A stretch of 64,000 bases of DNA from positions 760 through 64,759 of the forward strand of contig NZ_BMXW01000002.1 in the NCBI RefSeq assembly GCF_014651955.1, given 5' to 3'. Position numbers and translations under genes: made by a program. This document shows positions 8,858-18,700 of the stretch, one piece after another. This DNA comes from Shewanella fodinae. Its GTDB lineage: Bacteria > Pseudomonadota > Gammaproteobacteria > Enterobacterales > Shewanellaceae. Position 1 is the stretch's first letter, and each line of letters begins with the position of its first letter. The notes below the pieces were generated by a model, which did no database searches, was not told where the DNA came from, and saw only the letters and a program-made list of their open reading frames with translations.

Positions 8858-9547
8858 TCAGTATTCTTGTCCAATACTCATGCCTTCAGCCTTTCTCCAC
8901 CTATTCAGTAGCACCGATCTTCTTTCGTTATATCTTGCGTCCATTGGCGAAAAATCTATGATCCTGTCAGTCCTAAAGTGTCGAAAATCATTCCGCATTT
9001 CACACCATCCAACAAGTAACCAACATGAATCCATATAGGCTAGGGCGATAGGCCATATAGTGCGTGAAGAAACAGTGCTTTTCTTATCTATGTATCTAAG
9101 TTTGGCTTTGCAACATGTATTGATTGAACGACGTATGTCACAGAAGAATGTTTCTCTTGTGTTATCAGGTCCAGTTATAAGAGATTGATATTCAATGTGT
9201 TCACGTAGATTATCGGGAATAACAGCATGTATCTTGGCGATAGTGTTCTTCGCGATTTTTTTGAAATCTGGATCGGTGTTCTGACAGACCCAATTTAAAC
9301 CGAGTGTTAACGCGTTTATTTCGTGTGCCGAGAACATTAACGGTGGTAGGTGGTAGTCAGATTTAATGATGTACCCGATGCCAGCTCCACCTTCTATACG
9401 TACCCCTTGTTGTTGTAGCTCTGATATATCTCGATAAACCGTTCGTACACTGACGCTTAATCTCTCAGAAATTGTCGATGCAGTGACTGGATATCTATGA
9501 GCCCTTAAAATTTCAAGCAATTCAAGAAGTCTTTTAGTTCGGCTCAT
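8858..9547 (-). CDS. YafY-type transcriptional regulator (HTH-WYL)
   Basis: This 229-residue regulator has an N-terminal winged helix-turn-helix (about residues 1-60; the recognition region includes SVRTVYRDISELQQQGV) and a C-terminal WYL-type ligand domain (about 130-215). The W-Y-L core is poorly kept; the matching segment reads CWLLVGWCEMRNDFRHFRTD. WYL regulators sense small ligands or nucleic acids. The order regulator then SDR on one strand suggests local control, possibly including its own promoter. The base composition of this pair looks slightly more AT-rich than the neighbouring housekeeping genes. Confidence 0.78.
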   Translation of the reverse strand: MSRTKRLLELLEILRAHRYPVTASTISERLSVSVRTVYRDISELQQQGVRIEGGAGIGYIIKSDYHLPPLMFSAHEINALTLGLNWVCQNTDPDFKKIAKNTIAKIHAVIPDNLREHIEYQSLITGPDNTRETFFCDIRRSINTCCKAKLRYIDKKSTVSSRTIWPIALAYMDSCWLLVGWCEMRNDFRHFRTDRIIDFSPMDARYNERRSVLLNRWRKAEGMSIGQEY

Positions 9548-9805
9548 ACTGATAGTTCATCGATACAGAAAACACCTGATATGATGTCATAGTGCTTTGA
9601 CTGAAAGTACAAACATGGTACACCACATCAGTTTCATTCTACATATCCCTATCGTTTTCTAAGCCAATTTTCGAATGAGCGTTAAGTATAAAATATACAT
9701 ATCATCATTTTTCTTTAATTTGTTTGTCATTATGTACCGGTAGATTGGCCGACCTAGTTTAACCCAAATAACCTCCTACCTACTCTATTATGAGGCCTCA
9801 TAACT

Positions 9806-12190
9806 ATGGTCACCAAATCGTGTGCTAAGGTATTTGTTATCAGTGCAGTTGCTTTAGCCCTTGCCGCTTGTAACTCTTCTAGCGAAGACAAGACCGCCAC
9901 ATACACTAATCCGGGAATGCCAACGGGGAGCTCGGCACCACAAAGTGTCGCTGAGCCCGTTCTATCCGGCAATGCAATTGCAGTGGTGGATGGTAATCTT
10001 CCAGTTACTAATAATAATGGCAATATTGTCGCTTTTGAGCCTTCTGTAAGTCCTTTAATTCAAATCTTGAGTGGTTTTGACGATATTTGGTATGCCGGAG
10101 ATGACATCTGGGCAATGGCAGGTTCTTCCGAATCCAAGGCGATTGCTGAAGGGTATGAGTCATACCCTGGGGTTGTGGGGGGCGGTACTAACAGCACGTC
10201 TTATGCTATACCCTTCAACTTTAGTCATGAACAGATCCGCAACGAAAGTGTCTGGAAGGAAAACTTTAATTACGTAAAACAGGTCGTTGAAAAATCAACC
10301 AAGGCTGAAAAAGTGGCGGCCTACTTGGATGATCAACGTGATAAAGGCTTCAGCATCTCTTCTGGGCTGGGCCCAATGACTGCAGACTATCGTAGTGGTG
10401 CGAATGCGACTTCGTCCTATAGCGTGAATGCTAATGGCGATGTCGTGTTGACTGACGCTGTGAGTGGTGTGGCCAATGTACTTGATATCGAAAACATCAA
10501 GTACAATGGCGATCTCTATGAGCATTTAGCGAATTCAACTAGGACTGGTTTTGGTACTACGTCAGTTAATGGTAACGCGACGGAACTGAGTGATGTCGTG
10601 ACATTATTGCAAACGGTTGCTGCTTATGGTGCATCTACTGAAGCCCCTAAATACCATTTCCAGTCTCCCCGACCATGGCGAATTAATGCCGACGATTACA
10701 GCACCGTTAACTTTAATGACCCTTCGGCCACTATATATAGCACCATCACCAACTTTGACGTGCTAGAAGAAGACGCATGCCTTGGGCTTGATGGTCAATC
10801 AGTTGATGCTTACAAATATTACGAACGGCCGGTCAATCCTATTGTGCTACCCATTACTGGTTTGTTGTGCGCAGCGCGAACAACATACTATGGGAAAGAC
10901 ACTGACAATGATGGTGTGCCTAACAGTTACAGTGAATTCGAAGGTGACTCAAAGACTGCGGTAAATAGCCTCCCAGCGTTATATTCAAGTCGAGCAAAAG
11001 ATGGCGCATTCCCTAGCGGACACACTGCTGAAGCATTTGACCGTGGATTGATTTACGCCTATGCCATCCCCGAGCGCTTTGCCGAAATGGTGGCGCGTGC
11101 GGGGGATTTGGGGACTGACCGTATCATTGCGGGGATGCACTCGCCATTAGATGTTATTGGTGGACGTACTATGGCAACCGCCATTGCGGCAGCTATGCTC
11201 TACGATACTAACAATGCCCCCGCGGCAGAGGCGGCAGTGGCACAAGCACAGCAATACTTTTTGTCCAAGGCCAAAACGGCCGGTTACAACACCATCTATG
11301 ACTATGCCCACTGTACAACTGATGAGACTAACCCCTGTAGCTTAGCCGACCAATATGCTGACAAAAAAGCGATGAAAGCGCGTTATCGCCAAAGTATGAC
11401 CTATGGCTTCACGCCTTTGGCTGAAGAAAGTACAGCACCCGAAGTACCAAAAGGTGCAGAAGTGCTTCTAAAAACGCGTTTCCCATATTTGGATGCCAAC
11501 CAGCGCCGCCAGATTTTAGCTAGCACTGAAATTGCTTCGAATTATCCAGTTATCAACAAATCACGTGGTTGGGGCCGCCTCAATTTGGTTGATGCGGCAG
11601 ATGGCTACGCCGCGTTTGACAGCAATGTGTCGGTATACATGGATGCTAGCCGCGGCGGCTTTAATGCTGTTGACCGTTGGATGAATGACATTTCCGGCGA
11701 TGGACGCCTTGAGAAAAGTGGCAGTGGTGTACTTTATCTTGGTGGCGATAATAGTTATCGCGGTGGTACTGTTGTTGAACAAGGTACCTTAACCGCTGCG
11801 TCAGCTTCTGCTTTCGGTAGCAACACGCTTTATCAAAATGGCGGTACTGTAAGGGTGTCGATAGCCGATGGGGCTGAAAATGCTTCAGCAGGTGGCTTAA
11901 CGGTTACCGATTTTGTGATGAATGGTGGGGTATTGACGCTTGATCTCAACCGCAATGCACAGCTCAATGCGACCCAAGGTATTTATCTGTCTGGAGACAG
12001 TTTGTCACTCAATTTACAGGTTCCAACATTGGCTAAGGCAACGAGTTATACGGTACTTAATAGCCCGCATCTGGAAGGCAAATTTGCTGACGGCAACATA
12101 AGTGCCAAGGATGCGTCTGGTTCCTCGTATGACGTGGCGGTGGTTTACACCGATACCTCCACTACCGTTACTGTAACACCTAAAAAATAG
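9806..12190 (+). CDS. PAP2-family phosphatase lipoprotein with autotransporter-type repeat
   Basis: This is a 794-residue secreted lipoprotein. A signal peptide ends in the lipobox LAAC with Cys22. The three PAP2 acid-phosphatase motifs are present: KX6RP (Lys282, Arg289, Pro290), PSGH (403-406, catalytic His406) and the third motif with Arg439, His445 and Asp449. A DxDxDG calcium-loop-like stretch lies at 365-370. After about residue 600 the protein changes to Gly/Ser/Thr-rich beta sequence with a passenger-type repeat (GSGVLYLGGDNSYRGGT). No 12-strand translocator barrel is visible at the C-terminus. The substrate is unknown; a periplasmic or surface phosphatase or a haloperoxidase-like enzyme are the options. 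Confidence 0.82.
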   Translation: MVTKSCAKVFVISAVALALAACNSSSEDKTATYTNPGMPTGSSAPQSVAEPVLSGNAIAVVDGNLPVTNNNGNIVAFEPSVSPLIQILSGFDDIWYAGDDIWAMAGSSESKAIAEGYESYPGVVGGGTNSTSYAIPFNFSHEQIRNESVWKENFNYVKQVVEKSTKAEKVAAYLDDQRDKGFSISSGLGPMTADYRSGANATSSYSVNANGDVVLTDAVSGVANVLDIENIKYNGDLYEHLANSTRTGFGTTSVNGNATELSDVVTLLQTVAAYGASTEAPKYHFQSPRPWRINADDYSTVNFNDPSATIYSTITNFDVLEEDACLGLDGQSVDAYKYYERPVNPIVLPITGLLCAARTTYYGKDTDNDGVPNSYSEFEGDSKTAVNSLPALYSSRAKDGAFPSGHTAEAFDRGLIYAYAIPERFAEMVARAGDLGTDRIIAGMHSPLDVIGGRTMATAIAAAMLYDTNNAPAAEAAVAQAQQYFLSKAKTAGYNTIYDYAHCTTDETNPCSLADQYADKKAMKARYRQSMTYGFTPLAEESTAPEVPKGAEVLLKTRFPYLDANQRRQILASTEIASNYPVINKSRGWGRLNLVDAADGYAAFDSNVSVYMDASRGGFNAVDRWMNDISGDGRLEKSGSGVLYLGGDNSYRGGTVVEQGTLTAASASAFGSNTLYQNGGTVRVSIADGAENASAGGLTVTDFVMNGGVLTLDLNRNAQLNATQGIYLSGDSLSLNLQVPTLAKATSYTVLNSPHLEGKFADGNISAKDASGSSYDVAVVYTDTSTTVTVTPKK

Positions 12191-12195
12191 TCCAT

Positions 12196-12230
12196 CAGTC
12201 AGCCCCATGAAAATGGGGCTGACTTCTATA
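12196..12230 (+). terminator. Terminator after the PAP2 lipoprotein gene
   Basis: A perfect 11-pair stem (12198-12208 with 12213-12223) is closed by a GAAA tetraloop and followed by a short T-rich stretch. Confidence 0.75.
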
Positions 12231-12469
12231 ACTATATGAGTTTTAAGAACTAGATATTGGCATGTTCCCACAAGACAGGCAAAACTAAAAAAGCATTGTC
12301 TGGATAATCTAAGTCAGTGTTGCTTTTATACTGGTGCTAAGACATTAATTGGCGACAAACTGAAACCCCCTTCAAGTGTTACTGGATGATCTCCAGAATA
12401 TTTAGCATTAAAATGCATGATGACTTGTGTGTTCCGCGGTGATGGACGTTGTATACAGGGAGTTATCGC

Positions 12470-13276
12470 GTGCTAGGCCAATATTTTACCTTATCAACAG
12501 AATTAACTATGACCGGGCGACAGCAGCTATTGCTGACGGTGCCACAACAGTTTAGCGATTTTGTACTGTTAGACTTCGCCAGCTATCCATTATTAGAATG
12601 GGTAGTGTGCGAACGAATTACGCCAAAAATGCACAATTTAGTGCGAAAGCAACCCTTCTTGCAGTTGGATGTGTTGGACTCCGTTGACAACCTGCCGCTG
12701 TCAGCACCGATTTCTCGCAGTTTGGGGCAGGGATTCAGGTTATATATTGCATCGGGTATCAGCAGTGGTAAGGCTATAAGTACCCTGCGCCAGGGCGTGA
12801 CAATCGAAATCGATTGTGCTGTTGATATCTGTTTTAGCTTAAATTCCCACGTGTTTGAAATTCTGCCGCTTGAACATGATCGGCGCTTGATACAGCAACC
12901 CCAGGTGCTTAATCGTGCGCGTGATATACTGGCACAGGTTCCTGACTATAATGCGGGTGCTGTGGAGCTGGCTGTGCAGTTGTCTGAAATTTTGCTCACC
13001 AACCGCCAGCTTAAACGTTATCAGCAAAGGATGGCGCTAGAATTGTCCGCAGAGGCTGCTGACGAATTGTTGCAACTGCTGGAGCACCTAGAACAGAAAC
13101 AACAGTGGTTAGGACACTGTTACAATCAGGCGCTAAACCGCCATAGTTATCGTTACAGTGCTAACCAGATAGCTGACGAGCGCTTGCTGCGGATGCTGGA
13201 GTGTTATGAGTCACTGGCCCCGCCGGAGCTGGTGGCAATGGTGGCTGCACTTACTGGCGATGAGAGTGAACACTAG
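12470..13276 (+). CDS. Hypothetical protein upstream of rlmA
   Basis: I do not recognise this 268-residue soluble protein. It lacks a signal peptide and membrane helices. The first half looks mixed alpha/beta; the second is helical and rich in Gln, Leu and Glu (about residues 170-230), with short coiled-coil character. I choose the GTG at 12470 because AGGGAG ends 7 bases upstream; the frame is open from 12449. It is followed after 22 bases by rlmA on the same strand, so the two may form an operon. Confidence 0.6.
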   Translation: MLGQYFTLSTELTMTGRQQLLLTVPQQFSDFVLLDFASYPLLEWVVCERITPKMHNLVRKQPFLQLDVLDSVDNLPLSAPISRSLGQGFRLYIASGISSGKAISTLRQGVTIEIDCAVDICFSLNSHVFEILPLEHDRRLIQQPQVLNRARDILAQVPDYNAGAVELAVQLSEILLTNRQLKRYQQRMALELSAEAADELLQLLEHLEQKQQWLGHCYNQALNRHSYRYSANQIADERLLRMLECYESLAPPELVAMVAALTGDESEH

Positions 13277-13298
13277 ACTCACACCAAAGAGAATATAA

Positions 13299-14102
13299 AT
13301 GAGTTATGAATGCCCAATATGTCGAGAGGCATTAGTATTGGAACAAAGGCAATGGTGCTGTCAGCAGCACCATTGTTTTGATGTGGCAAAAGAAGGATAT
13401 GTGAATCTGTTGCCCGTCAATAAAAAGAATTCGCTAACCCCGGGCGATAATCAACAGATGATGGCCGCCAGAAGATTATTTCTGCAAGCTGGGTTTTATC
13501 AGCCACTCAGCGATAGGATAAATACCTTAGCGGTGACGCTTCATTTGGATAAGCCGGATATCCTTGATATCGGCTGTGGTGAAGGCTACTACAGCCAGCG
13601 GTTACAACAGGCAACTGATGGAAAACTGCAGGGGATGGATATTTCTAAAACGGCCGTCCGTTACGCGGCAAAACGTTATCCGCAATTACAGTTTTGTGTC
13701 GCCAGTGCTTTTGATATGCCCTTTGCAGCAGACAGTTTTGATCTGATGCTGAAAATTTTTGCGCCAGTAGCGGAATCTGAGTTACGAAGAATTTGCCGAC
13801 CCGGTGGTTACTATCTCAGTGTCACCGCGGGGCCAAAGCATCATTATGCTCTTAAACAGATTATCTACGCTGAACCGAGAGAGCATCCGCTACAGAGTGG
13901 GCAACTTGAAGGGTTTATTTTGCAACATCAAGAGCGGTTACAGTGGCAGTTGCAGACCCCGCCCGGTGAACTCAGCAGTAGTTTTTTACAGATGACGCCT
14001 TATGCATGGAAATTTTCCAATGAACAGAAGCAGAATTTGACGCAGCAAGGTGTAAGTTGCGAGCTTGACTTTTTCATTGAACTGTTTCAACGACAGGCAT
14101 AA
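13299..14102 (+). CDS. rlmA: 23S rRNA (guanine-N1)-methyltransferase RlmA
   Basis: RlmA methylates N1 of G745 in hairpin 35 of 23S rRNA, using S-adenosylmethionine. The N-terminal zinc site is complete (Cys5, Cys8, Cys21, His25). It is followed by the family segment DVAKEGYVNLLP and a Rossmann methyltransferase domain with the SAM motif DIGCGEGYY near residue 90. The length of 267 fits the family. A closely related group (TlrB type) methylates G748, but this sequence looks like the ordinary proteobacterial enzyme. It probably shares a transcript with the preceding unknown gene. Confidence 0.9.
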   Translation: MSYECPICREALVLEQRQWCCQQHHCFDVAKEGYVNLLPVNKKNSLTPGDNQQMMAARRLFLQAGFYQPLSDRINTLAVTLHLDKPDILDIGCGEGYYSQRLQQATDGKLQGMDISKTAVRYAAKRYPQLQFCVASAFDMPFAADSFDLMLKIFAPVAESELRRICRPGGYYLSVTAGPKHHYALKQIIYAEPREHPLQSGQLEGFILQHQERLQWQLQTPPGELSSSFLQMTPYAWKFSNEQKQNLTQQGVSCELDFFIELFQRQA

Positions 14103-14174
14103 GACAAAAGTCGTATTGAGAAATTTAAAATCTGCCTAAATGTGCATATTTTAAAGCTGTTTCAGCGAAGTAAG

Positions 14175-14202
14175 TTGACTTATTTATGGAATGATTTATA
14201 GT
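14175..14202 (+). promoter_or_regulatory. Candidate sigma-70 promoter of the cold-shock gene
   Basis: TTGACT (14175-14180) and TATAGT (14197-14202) are separated by 16 bases. A start near 14209 would give a leader of about 130 bases, as expected for a CspA-type mRNA. Confidence 0.5.
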
Positions 14203-14208
14203 CAGGGA

Positions 14209-14337
14209 GGCTTGAAAGTTGGGCTTATTTTTATGTGTTCAAAACGACTTGTTCGTCCTGTAAGCATAAATAATACCGGCATTTTCAGCTCCACCGCCGT
14301 AAAGGCTTAGTATTGTTTTTGTTACAGGATTAAGACT
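14209..14337 (+). promoter_or_regulatory. Long 5' leader of the cold-shock gene with upstream-box-like hairpin
   Basis: Cold-shock mRNAs of the CspA family carry long structured leaders that act as thermosensors. Near the end of this leader, GCCGTAAAGGC at 14296-14306 resembles the conserved upstream box (GCCGAAAGGC) of E. coli cspA-family leaders, at a similar place ahead of the Shine-Dalgarno site (CAGGA). The match is from memory. Confidence 0.45.
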
Positions 14338-14547
14338 ATGTCTCAAGTAACTGGTGTTGTTAAATGGTTTAACGCTGACAAAGGTTTCGGCTTCATCGCT
14401 CAGGAATCAGGTCCAGACGTATTCGTACACTTCCGTGCTATCAACTCTGAAGGTTTCAAAACTCTGGACGAAGGTCAGAAAGTTTCTTTCACCGTTACTC
14501 AGGGCCAGAAAGGTCCACAAGCTGAAAATGTAACTATTATCAGCTAA
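14338..14547 (+). CDS. Cold-shock protein, CspA family
   Basis: This 69-residue single cold-shock domain binds single-stranded RNA and DNA and acts as an RNA chaperone. RNP1 (KGFGFI) and RNP2 (VFVHF) are both intact. It starts [16 protein letters not shown] as in CspA, CspC and CspE proteins; I cannot tell which paralogue it is. The long leader suggests a cold-inducible member. A strong terminator follows directly. Confidence 0.93.
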   Translation: MSQVTGVVKWFNADKGFGFIAQESGPDVFVHFRAINSEGFKTLDEGQKVSFTVTQGQKGPQAENVTIIS

Positions 14548-14575
14548 TTTAATTTCTTTATAAGAAATTCGAAAA

Positions 14576-14606
14576 AAACGCGGCAATTAGCGCCGCGTTT
14601 TTTTAT
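14576..14606 (+). terminator. Terminator of the cold-shock gene
   Basis: A nine-pair GC-rich stem (14576-14584 with 14592-14600) is followed by an uninterrupted T run. Confidence 0.9.
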
Positions 14607-14736
14607 ATCTAAGTAGTATTTTTATGACCATTTTTCCCCGCATTCAATGGTATTTTTTAAGACACTACACGTCTGTATTTCAAAATAAAAAACATCAGCT
14701 TTTAGCCAACTAGATTGACAACACACGGCAACGATA

Positions 14737-15225
14737 TTAATACGGCTTTGATTGATCTGTATATTTTCCATAACCAAAACGTTTAATATCCTGTTCACTA
14801 GCCCCTTCGTGGCATTCACCCCGTAATTCGGCCCGATCTCGCAGTACTAAGCGCTCCAGCTCATAGTAGCCATTGCGGCAATATTGGTTTGATTCGAGTG
14901 TTTTTTGTAGGCCGATTTCCAGTTCCTGCGTCATCTGTTTATTCTCAGCCCCATCTCGACGCCCCATGCGCTGAGGGCGCATATCCTCCTGGGGTTGCGA
15001 GCGTGAACGCTGATGCTCGGGGGCATCCATATTAGGTTGTGGCCGTTGTCGGCGATTGTCTGTTTTAACGGCGGTAACGCTGTAGGTAAACAGCTTCATA
15101 CCATCACTTTTGATTTCTGCTTGAAAATTGTCGGTCACCTTACCAGCAAATTGCTCTGGATCTGGGGTACTAGAGCAGGCAGACAACATCAGGGATGCCA
15201 CAGGTAGCAGCAATAATAGACGCAT
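14737..15225 (-). CDS. Putative lipoprotein, Arg/Gln-rich
   Basis: This 162-residue lipoprotein has a short signal peptide ending LSAC (lipid-attached Cys17). The middle (about residues 57-97) is low in complexity and rich in Arg, Gln, Pro and Asp, which suggests a disordered linker. The C-terminal third holds two Cys residues in a charged fold (SNQYCRNGYYELE and RGECHEGASE), possibly a disulphide. I do not recognise the family. It lies 32 bases after the RDD gene on the same strand and may be the last gene of a DUF748-RDD-lipoprotein unit. Confidence 0.65.
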   Translation of the reverse strand: MRLLLLLPVASLMLSACSSTPDPEQFAGKVTDNFQAEIKSDGMKLFTYSVTAVKTDNRRQRPQPNMDAPEHQRSRSQPQEDMRPQRMGRRDGAENKQMTQELEIGLQKTLESNQYCRNGYYELERLVLRDRAELRGECHEGASEQDIKRFGYGKYTDQSKPY

Positions 15226-15257
15226 AGAATGTATATTCCTTGATAACTGGATAAGGA

Positions 15258-15725
15258 TTATGACTCTTGTAAGCTGTTATTAGTTCGAGATTTATTCTGT
15301 TTTATTACCAACGTGCCTGCCAGCTTGTCATGCCATCCTTGTTTTCTGGGATCAAATGCCACCCACAGTAATCCCAAACATAAAGGTAGTGTTGCTGGAA
15401 TATATGCTAGATATCGAATGAGCCACTGACGCATACTAGGTCTACCGCCACTGTTAGCATCAATGATTGCGGCTTTTATCAGCATTTTCCCTGGGGTTGC
15501 AGAACGATAGCGCCAAAACAGTAATACCAATACCGGTGGCAATAGATAGTTGATCACCAGATCGGCCGGGCCATGAATTAGCGAATGGTCATTAACAAGC
15601 TTATCGCCATATAACCAAAAGGTTAATGGCAGCGTTATCAGCAAAATCAGCAGAACATCCAGCATGGTCGCTGCGAAACGTTCCCAGAACCCAACATACT
15701 GATAATTTTCGGTTATTGCTGCCAT
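15258..15725 (-). CDS. RDD family membrane protein
   Basis: This is a 155-residue integral membrane protein of the RDD family. Three or four hydrophobic helices are visible, with the family features FWERFAATMLDVLLI near the start and YRSATPGKMLIKAAIID in the middle. The role of RDD proteins is mostly unknown; some have been linked to ion transport. Of two in-frame ATGs (15731 and 15725), the second has GGA at better spacing. It begins 13 bases after the DUF748 gene ends, so the two are probably co-transcribed. Confidence 0.82.
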   Translation of the reverse strand: MAAITENYQYVGFWERFAATMLDVLLILLITLPLTFWLYGDKLVNDHSLIHGPADLVINYLLPPVLVLLFWRYRSATPGKMLIKAAIIDANSGGRPSMRQWLIRYLAYIPATLPLCLGLLWVAFDPRKQGWHDKLAGTLVIKQNKSRTNNSLQES

Positions 15726-15738
15726 AGTCATTCCAACA

Positions 15739-18700
15739 TCAGTTTGTACTTAAATTTAACTGGGCCTGCGCCGCTGTTTTGCTTAACTTAGTCTTGCTAT
15801 CTAGCAAAAAAACTCGCTCTGGCGCCACGGCTACGGTGTCTACCAAAAAGGCTTTTACTGCCTGGCTGCGACGTTGAGCCAGATTTCCTAAATCAGCATC
15901 GGTAATCGTTTCTGCATTTAGCAGCTGATTATAGAGACCGATGTGCCACAAGGTTGTCAGTTTGTCGTTATCAACTTTGCCTTTATCGTCAGTCGCCGCC
16001 TTTGCGGCTTTGGCTTTTTCGCTTACTGGATCAACATTGAATTGCTTTTGATAAAGTGCCAGTAGCGCTTCCGTTAGTTTGCCCGATGCCGGTATACGGC
16101 TGGCACTGAAATCAGCAGGTAAATTTTCGAGCCCACTTTGTTGCAGCAGTTGTCTTTGTAGTTTGCGTTCAGCCAGTGCTTGGCTGTCTTGCTGCGGATT
16201 TACCGATGCATCGATGCTTAATGTCAGTTTGGGCCGTTCATTAAGTGCGCTAGCGAGTTTTTGTAATTTATCCTGTTCGGCTTTGGTGAGTTTTGCTGAA
16301 CCAGCATCAAACGCCACCAGATTTAACTCTTCGTCACTGCCTAATAAATTGGCTAGGAATGAAAAAGGCGCGGTGACAACTTTGGTGATGACATTGGTCA
16401 ACGCGGAAAGGATAATGCCGCCAAAACTGAAATCTGGATTATCCAGATCCCCAGACACCGGCAAACCCAGATCAATCACACCATGTCTGTCCTGCAGTAA
16501 AGCAATAGCTAAGGTTACTGGCAGACTTGTGGCCAATTTCGAGTCAGTCGGTTTCCCAAGTTTTAATTGGTCAATAACGACATGGTTATTGCCTTTAAGC
16601 TGGTTATTTTGTAGTTGATAATTTAATGACAGCGTCAACTGCCCCTTATCAATGTAGTAGCCAGCATAAGTGCCTGAATACGGGTTCACTGTGGTAAGTT
16701 CTACACTTTTAAACAGTAACTCTAAGTCAAGATAAGGTTGTTGCAATAATGGATTGATCTCTCCTTTAAGTGACATTGGTGCATACCGGTCGATTTTACC
16801 GGCAATATCAACGGAGGCTTTGGTTCCTGGAACAGAAGACAAGCTACTGATTTTCCCATGTAACTGCTCTATGCCTGTCGCAAAGTTTGGTGTCAGTGAG
16901 TTATCGGCAAAATAAGCGGAGCCATTGTTAACATTGATGCTGGCAACTGTAATTTGCAGTGGTTTCGGTGTCACAGCCCCAGCCTCAGCTGTTGTTGGTG
17001 CTGCGGCGACTATTTCTGCTGTGGTTTTTATCTCTGTGTCATCTGGCGTGGCGGGCGCTTGTTTGACTAGTAATTTGCCGATATTGGTTGAGCGATCTTC
17101 ATTAATCGTGACTTTGGCATAGGGTTTTTCCAGTGTGACGTTACCGAGCGCCAGTTGCCGCTTGTTGGCATCAAAATCCACAGAATCAATAGCAAGTTGC
17201 TGCCATTTGAGCAATGGTCGACGTTGCTGTAAATCTCTAATTTCTAGGTCACTGAGGTCAACATTGCCTTTATAGCTAGCATGACCAGCCGCATCGGCAC
17301 TAAAATCGCCGCTACTGCTGATTTCACCTTTAGGCAGCTCAATATTCAGATAATGCACCAAGTACGGCTGCAATTGATTTAACTGCAATTTGCTTAATGT
17401 CAGCTTGCCAGTCGCTTGCTTAGCGGATAGATCGATACTGCCTTCGCTACTGAAATTGCCGCCACTCTCTGTGGCATTATTCTGCGATATGTCCAGCGAC
17501 ATCTGATAGCTCAATGGTGTCGTCAGTTGACTGTCGATGTTGCCTGTTTGGAGCATCAGTGGGTATACGCGCCAATCAACACCATCGCTTAGCTGCTGCT
17601 CGTGCACATTGATATCTGCATTCTTGAGATTGAAAGCCGCAAGCTTAACCTGCCATTTAGGTGTGGACGTGTGCTGAACGCTTGTTGTTGCAGGAGGTGC
17701 GGGTTCTGTGGTGTTAGGGATAAATAATGGTAGCAACGCCAATCCATGTTGATCAAAACGGCTTTGCATCCATAAACCATCAACCGTGACATCTGCAATA
17801 TTCACTTGCTGTTGTTGGCTGGTTAACACAATGTCATCTAGGCGAAGTGTTGCAAGTTTAACGACGGGAGTTTTTCCATCCGTAAATTGCACATTGCTAA
17901 CGGTGACAAAAGTATTATCAAGGCGATAAGACAGCGGTTGGTCCGGTGCTTGAGAGAGGACATAGTGGGTTTTTAATGACACGGCACCATCAGCCAACTG
18001 TGCTTGCAGCATAGGCTGCACATAACCCCAAAATGGCGGCAGTGTGATGTTGTTAAGTTGTAACTGCCCCTTAATCTGTAATGGTTGTAATAGCAACTGT
18101 CCATCAGTTGTTAGGGTTCCTTGATCTTGACCATTGAATGATAACCGGTACTGATTTGGCTGGTTTTCTACGTTGTCCTTGACCAGCGTATTACGTGTCC
18201 CAAAGTTGTGCACAGTGAAATTGATATTGTGATAACTAAGGTTCGCCTTGGCTGTTGTATCCGAAAATTGCAAATTACTGTTGGACAATGCCAGTGTCTG
18301 GATTCGGAAATCGGGCAGGGGAGCATTATCTGTCTGAGACGTCGTTTGGGTGGTCGCCGGGTTCTGAAAACGAGCGATAATATCGTCAAAGTTAAAGCTA
18401 ATATTACCTTTGGCATCGGTGGTGCGTATCACCTGGCCCGTTAACCCCGTCAGTTGCAGATGATCAACACACCAAGCGCGGTTAAACAGCGATTGCCACA
18501 GGTTAAACTCGGCATCCGCGTGTGTCAGTTCCAGTAAGGGGGGAGCGGATTTCCCTGCGATGACTAAATTATCGAGCTGCACTCGTAGTAAAAAGGGGTT
18601 GATCTTCAAGTCATGTACAGACACTTGACGCCCTAACAACTGCGTTAGTTTTTCGGGGGCAACTGCGCGAACAACGGCGGGCGTGATGACACCAAGTAAA

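Noticed and set aside
9789..9800. Perfect palindrome ATGAGGCCTCAT before the PAP2 gene as an operator
   Set aside because: Twelve bases with no second copy and no known regulator match; it may arise by chance.
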